From an uncultured Catenibacterium sp. (GTDB lineage: Bacteria > Bacillota_I > Bacilli_A > Erysipelotrichales > Coprobacillaceae), in contig NZ_UQGV01000088.1 in assembly GCF_900540665.1 (NCBI RefSeq), positions 1-7,571 on the forward strand: 7,571 nt of DNA, written 5' to 3'. Below, piece by piece: positions 5,400 to 7,571 of this stretch. The position numbers were made by a program, and so were the translations under genes. Under the pieces are notes generated by a model. It did not search any database, was not told the DNA's origin, and was given only the letters and a program-made list of their open reading frames with translations. The number at the start of each line of letters is the position of its first letter. Position 1 is the first letter of the stretch.

Positions 5400-6276
5400 A
5401 CTGGAATATTTCAACTGCAAATTCGCAAGTGAATGTTTCATCCTTCTTTAATTCTACAGCACTTTCTTTATCCTTGAATTCTCCATCAAAGTCAACATAG
5501 TCTGTATGTCCAACCCATGGTTCAATTGCAAGTAAGCCACCTACATGAGAACTTGTCCATAATCCTAAATGATCAAATCCCTTCATATAGAAGTTCAAGC
5601 TCTTATTATTTGTAAGAGATTTAAGAGATACATAGTGAGATTTAAAATGAGGTACAACAACAGCATCATTATTAAACATTGCCTGACGTACAAAGAAATG
5701 ACGTTCATGATCAAATAATGGTCTTGTTTCATGAGACATACCTTTTCTTACTACATCAATTATTTTCTGTTCCACTGTTTCTGGCTGCTCAAATTCGATA
5801 TAGTAATCATTTACATCCTCTCCTTCAATAAACGGACATGCAAACGCTGGATGACCACCAATCTGGAAATAGATAACATCTTCATTATGGTTTTCTACTC
5901 TAAATTCTGCTTTTAGTTTATTATCTACTAAAGTATAAGTCACATATAAATCAAATTCATAAGGATACATCTTCTTAATTTCTTCACTAGAAGATAAATG
6001 GAAAACAACATGTGTTTCATCATGTTCATAAACTTCATATTCTGTGTTTCTAGAGAAGCCATGCTGATTCATATGATATTCTTTACCATCAATACGACAA
6101 GTTCCATTCTTTAATGCCCCAACAATTGGAAATAGAACAGGTGCACTATGTCCCCATAAACAAGGATCTTGCTTCCACATATAGTTGATGCCATCCTGCA
6201 TGCCAATAATCTTTGAGATTTCAGCGCCTTTAGGATCAAACTGTGCTTCTAAATATTCATTTTTAATTGTAACCAT
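5398..6276 (-). CDS. Aldose 1-epimerase family protein, LacX type
   Basis: A 292-residue cytosolic member of the galactose mutarotase superfamily, closest in pattern to LacX-type proteins, which interconvert alpha and beta anomers of aldoses or act on phosphorylated sugars. LacX-like markers are LWGHSAPVLFPIVGAL (residues 40-55), MNQHGFSRNTEYEV (69-82) with the conserved HGF histidine at 72, QIGGHPAFACPF (138-149) with the catalytic-type His142, and LLAIEPWVGHTDY (248-260) with the probable base Glu252. The true substrate is not known for most of the subfamily. The ATG at 6276 is two bases after the nagA stop, with GGAGGG inside the nagA 3' end, so the two genes form a coupled pair. This suggests, but does not prove, work on an amino sugar or a co-imported sugar. 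Transcription ends at the hairpin overlapping its stop codon. Confidence 0.92.
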   Translation of the reverse strand: MVTIKNEYLEAQFDPKGAEISKIIGMQDGINYMWKQDPCLWGHSAPVLFPIVGALKNGTCRIDGKEYHMNQHGFSRNTEYEVYEHDETHVVFHLSSSEEIKKMYPYEFDLYVTYTLVDNKLKAEFRVENHNEDVIYFQIGGHPAFACPFIEGEDVNDYYIEFEQPETVEQKIIDVVRKGMSHETRPLFDHERHFFVRQAMFNNDAVVVPHFKSHYVSLKSLTNNKSLNFYMKGFDHLGLWTSSHVGGLLAIEPWVGHTDYVDFDGEFKDKESAVELKKDETFTCEFAVEIFQ

Positions 6277-6278
6277 AA

Positions 6279-7418
6279 CTACCCTCCAATTTTAGTTTCA
6301 CCATTTAGGATAACTCTATTGATGTTGATATCATCATCAATAAAGATCATATCTGCAACGCATCCTTCTTTAATACGTCCATAATCCTTAAGTCCTAAAT
6401 GATCTGCTGGGTTCTTAGTAGCAAAGCCAATAGCTTCATATAAAGGTAAATCAAGATGCTTATAAGCATTTCTTACACACTGATTTAAATTAGCGGTAGA
6501 ACCAGCAAGATTTCCTTCCTTTAAACGAGCCTGTCCATCTTTAACATAAACTTTTTGATTACCTAATTCATAAACACCATCAGGAAGCATTGCAGCTTCT
6601 AATGAGTCAGTAATAAGAATTAGTTTATCTGCGCCTTTCATCTTTGCTAGAATCTTAGCAGCTGGGAATGATACATGAACACCATCAAGAATAAGTTCTG
6701 CATATACTTCATCATGAAGCATTACAGCACCTACAACACCTGGATCTCTATGCTTTAGTGGAGTCATTGCATTGTATGTATGTGTCCCAGATATCGCACC
6801 TGCTTCAATACCCTTAACTGCTTCATCATAAGTTGCATCAGTATGCCCCATAGAAACAACAACATTATGATCAGTTAAGTACTTAATTAAATCTACAGCA
6901 CCTTCAATTTCAGGTGCTAAAGAAATCTTCTTTACAAAATCAGGATGTTCACCAGCAAAAGATAAATAGTTTTCTATTGTAGGTGCAATCATACACTCTT
7001 CTGGCTGTGCGCCTTTATATTTTACACTAAAGAAAGGACCTTCTAGGTGCATACCTAAAATTTTAGCACCTTCTACCTTATCCTTATTATCATACCCTGC
7101 CGCAATAGCCTTTTTAATATCCTCAGCTGGCATAGTCATAGTCGTAGGCAGGAAACTTGTAACACCTGTCTTAAGTTCTGAAACAGAAATGTTGTTTAAA
7201 TCCTTGAAAGTAGCATACATTGTATCGCTGCCATTACGCCCATGAGTATGAACATCAATCATACCTGGCGCTACATATAAACCTTCTGCATCAATCACAG
7301 ATTCATCAGTAGGTGTACGATCACTAACCTCTGTAATCTTACCATCTTCAAAAAATACATTTAATTCTTTTATAGAATCTTCTAAAATCACTTTACCATT
7401 TATAATAACGTTTTTCAT
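6279..7418 (-). CDS. nagA: N-acetylglucosamine-6-phosphate deacetylase
   Basis: Removes acetate from N-acetylglucosamine-6-phosphate to give glucosamine-6-phosphate, feeding imported GlcNAc or recycled cell-wall sugar into glycolysis or wall synthesis. It is a cytosolic amidohydrolase of 379 residues, normal for the family. Motifs in order are APGMIDVHTHG (50-60), HLEGPFF (124-130) with metal ligand Glu126, MGHTDATYDEA (190-200) with His192, GTHTYNAMTPL (211-221) with His213, LDGVHVS (244-250) with substrate-binding His248, LITDSLEAA (268-276) with catalytic Asp271, and NLAGST (303-308). The small beta-sandwich domain is built from the N-terminal (about 1-50) and C-terminal (about 345-379) ends. 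The ATG at 7418 has GGAGGA seven bases upstream. nagB, its common partner, is not in this window; a LacX-type epimerase follows instead. The gene has its own promoter at 7439-7447. Confidence 0.97.
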   Translation of the reverse strand: MKNVIINGKVILEDSIKELNVFFEDGKITEVSDRTPTDESVIDAEGLYVAPGMIDVHTHGRNGSDTMYATFKDLNNISVSELKTGVTSFLPTTMTMPAEDIKKAIAAGYDNKDKVEGAKILGMHLEGPFFSVKYKGAQPEECMIAPTIENYLSFAGEHPDFVKKISLAPEIEGAVDLIKYLTDHNVVVSMGHTDATYDEAVKGIEAGAISGTHTYNAMTPLKHRDPGVVGAVMLHDEVYAELILDGVHVSFPAAKILAKMKGADKLILITDSLEAAMLPDGVYELGNQKVYVKDGQARLKEGNLAGSTANLNQCVRNAYKHLDLPLYEAIGFATKNPADHLGLKDYGRIKEGCVADMIFIDDDININRVILNGETKIGG

Positions 7419-7438
7419 ATAGAAATCCTCCTTTACAT

Positions 7439-7447
7439 ATTATAGCA
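7439..7447 (-). promoter_or_regulatory. Extended -10 promoter of nagA
   Basis: The minus strand reads TGCTATAAT, a perfect TATAAT with TGn extension, 20 bases upstream of the nagA ATG. The best -35 candidate is TTCAAT at 7467-7462 with a 17-base spacer, only three of six matches. The predicted transcript has a very short leader that begins close to the RBS. I see no clear CcpA (cre) or NagR/GntR operator around it, although a degenerate site could be missed. A second TATAAT at 7473-7468 lacks a credible -35. Confidence 0.6.
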
Positions 7448-7510
7448 CAATTTTATCGTATATTGAAATTATAGAGATTTTTATGAGTATATATTTTTAT
7501 TTTTCTGCAT

Positions 7511-7536
7511 AATAAAAGAGCCTCTTAAAGAGGCTC
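7511..7536 (-). terminator. Intrinsic terminator of a gene beyond the right edge
   Basis: In the minus-strand RNA, GAGCCUCU (7536-7529) pairs perfectly with AGAGGCUC (7525-7518) around a three-base loop, followed by UUUUAUU. This should end a transcript entering from the right, separating it from nagA. No T run follows the hairpin on the plus strand. The upstream gene's end is not certain: one minus-strand frame gives a stop at 7555-7553 after only five visible codons. Confidence 0.85.
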
Positions 7537-7571
7537 ACAGATTGTTGACAAATTAGATGAAAATATCAATT

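Noticed and set aside
5731..5916. 61-codon open frame on the plus strand
   Set aside because: Antisense to the well-supported epimerase gene, with no recognisable motif.
7463..7493. TTGAAA with a TATATA about 19 bases downstream on the plus strand
   Set aside because: The spacer is long, no plus-strand gene or plus-strand terminator follows, and such matches are frequent in AT-rich intergenic DNA.
7545..7550. Perfect TTGACA on the plus strand near the right edge
   Set aside because: The -10 position would fall at or beyond the end of the window, the visible bases there do not start a TATAAT, and local genes run on the other strand.
7553..7571. Possible last codons and TAA stop of an upstream minus-strand gene
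   Set aside because: Only five codons are visible and another frame stays open up to the terminator hairpin, so the true frame cannot be chosen.

Overview
The window is compact, AT-rich (about one third GC by eye) bacterial chromosome. Every gene I can support reads on the minus strand, so transcription runs from high to low coordinates. The protein set (TrmB, an RsuA-type pseudouridine synthase, AcpS, LepA/EF4, NagA, a LacX-type epimerase), the strong GGAGG ribosome binding sites, the short intergenic gaps and the lysine-rich lipoprotein point to a low-GC Firmicute. An Erysipelotrichia-like gut bacterium is my best guess, but that is inference from general style, not from a marker gene.

Layout in the direction of transcription. 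(1) 7511-7536 is an intrinsic terminator for a gene beyond the right edge. (2) An extended -10 promoter near 7439-7447 drives a two-gene unit: nagA (N-acetylglucosamine-6-phosphate deacetylase), then 2 bases later a LacX-type aldose 1-epimerase homologue. The unit ends in a terminator whose stem contains the epimerase stop codon (5371-5399). (3) A second promoter (5333-5362) drives a small lipoprotein of unknown function followed after one base by an rsuA-type 16S rRNA pseudouridine synthase. (4) With no terminator between, and with an extra extended -10 promoter at 4116-4124, follow trmB, a thioredoxin-like protein with a CPDC active site, a lysine/glutamate-rich disordered protein with a repeated SPxxGxQE motif, acpS, a short divergent single-stranded DNA-binding protein, and lepA, which runs off the left edge. 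Overlapping or abutting stop and start codons (8-base overlap trmB/thioredoxin, TAATG at acpS, UAAGGAGGU at lepA) suggest translational coupling through much of this unit.

Functionally the long unit is housekeeping: rRNA and tRNA modification, translation factor EF4, ACP activation for lipid synthesis, thiol chemistry and DNA binding. The nagA pair is amino-sugar and sugar metabolism. I see no mobile element, CRISPR array, RNA gene, phage gene or defence system, and no clear candidate for a wholly new system. The points most worth a second look are a hairpin that would bury the ribosome binding site of the SSB-like gene and is followed by a U run (2081-2122), the repeated linear motif in the disordered protein (2740-2868), the tail-less SSB paralogue, and the lipoprotein coupled to rsuA.
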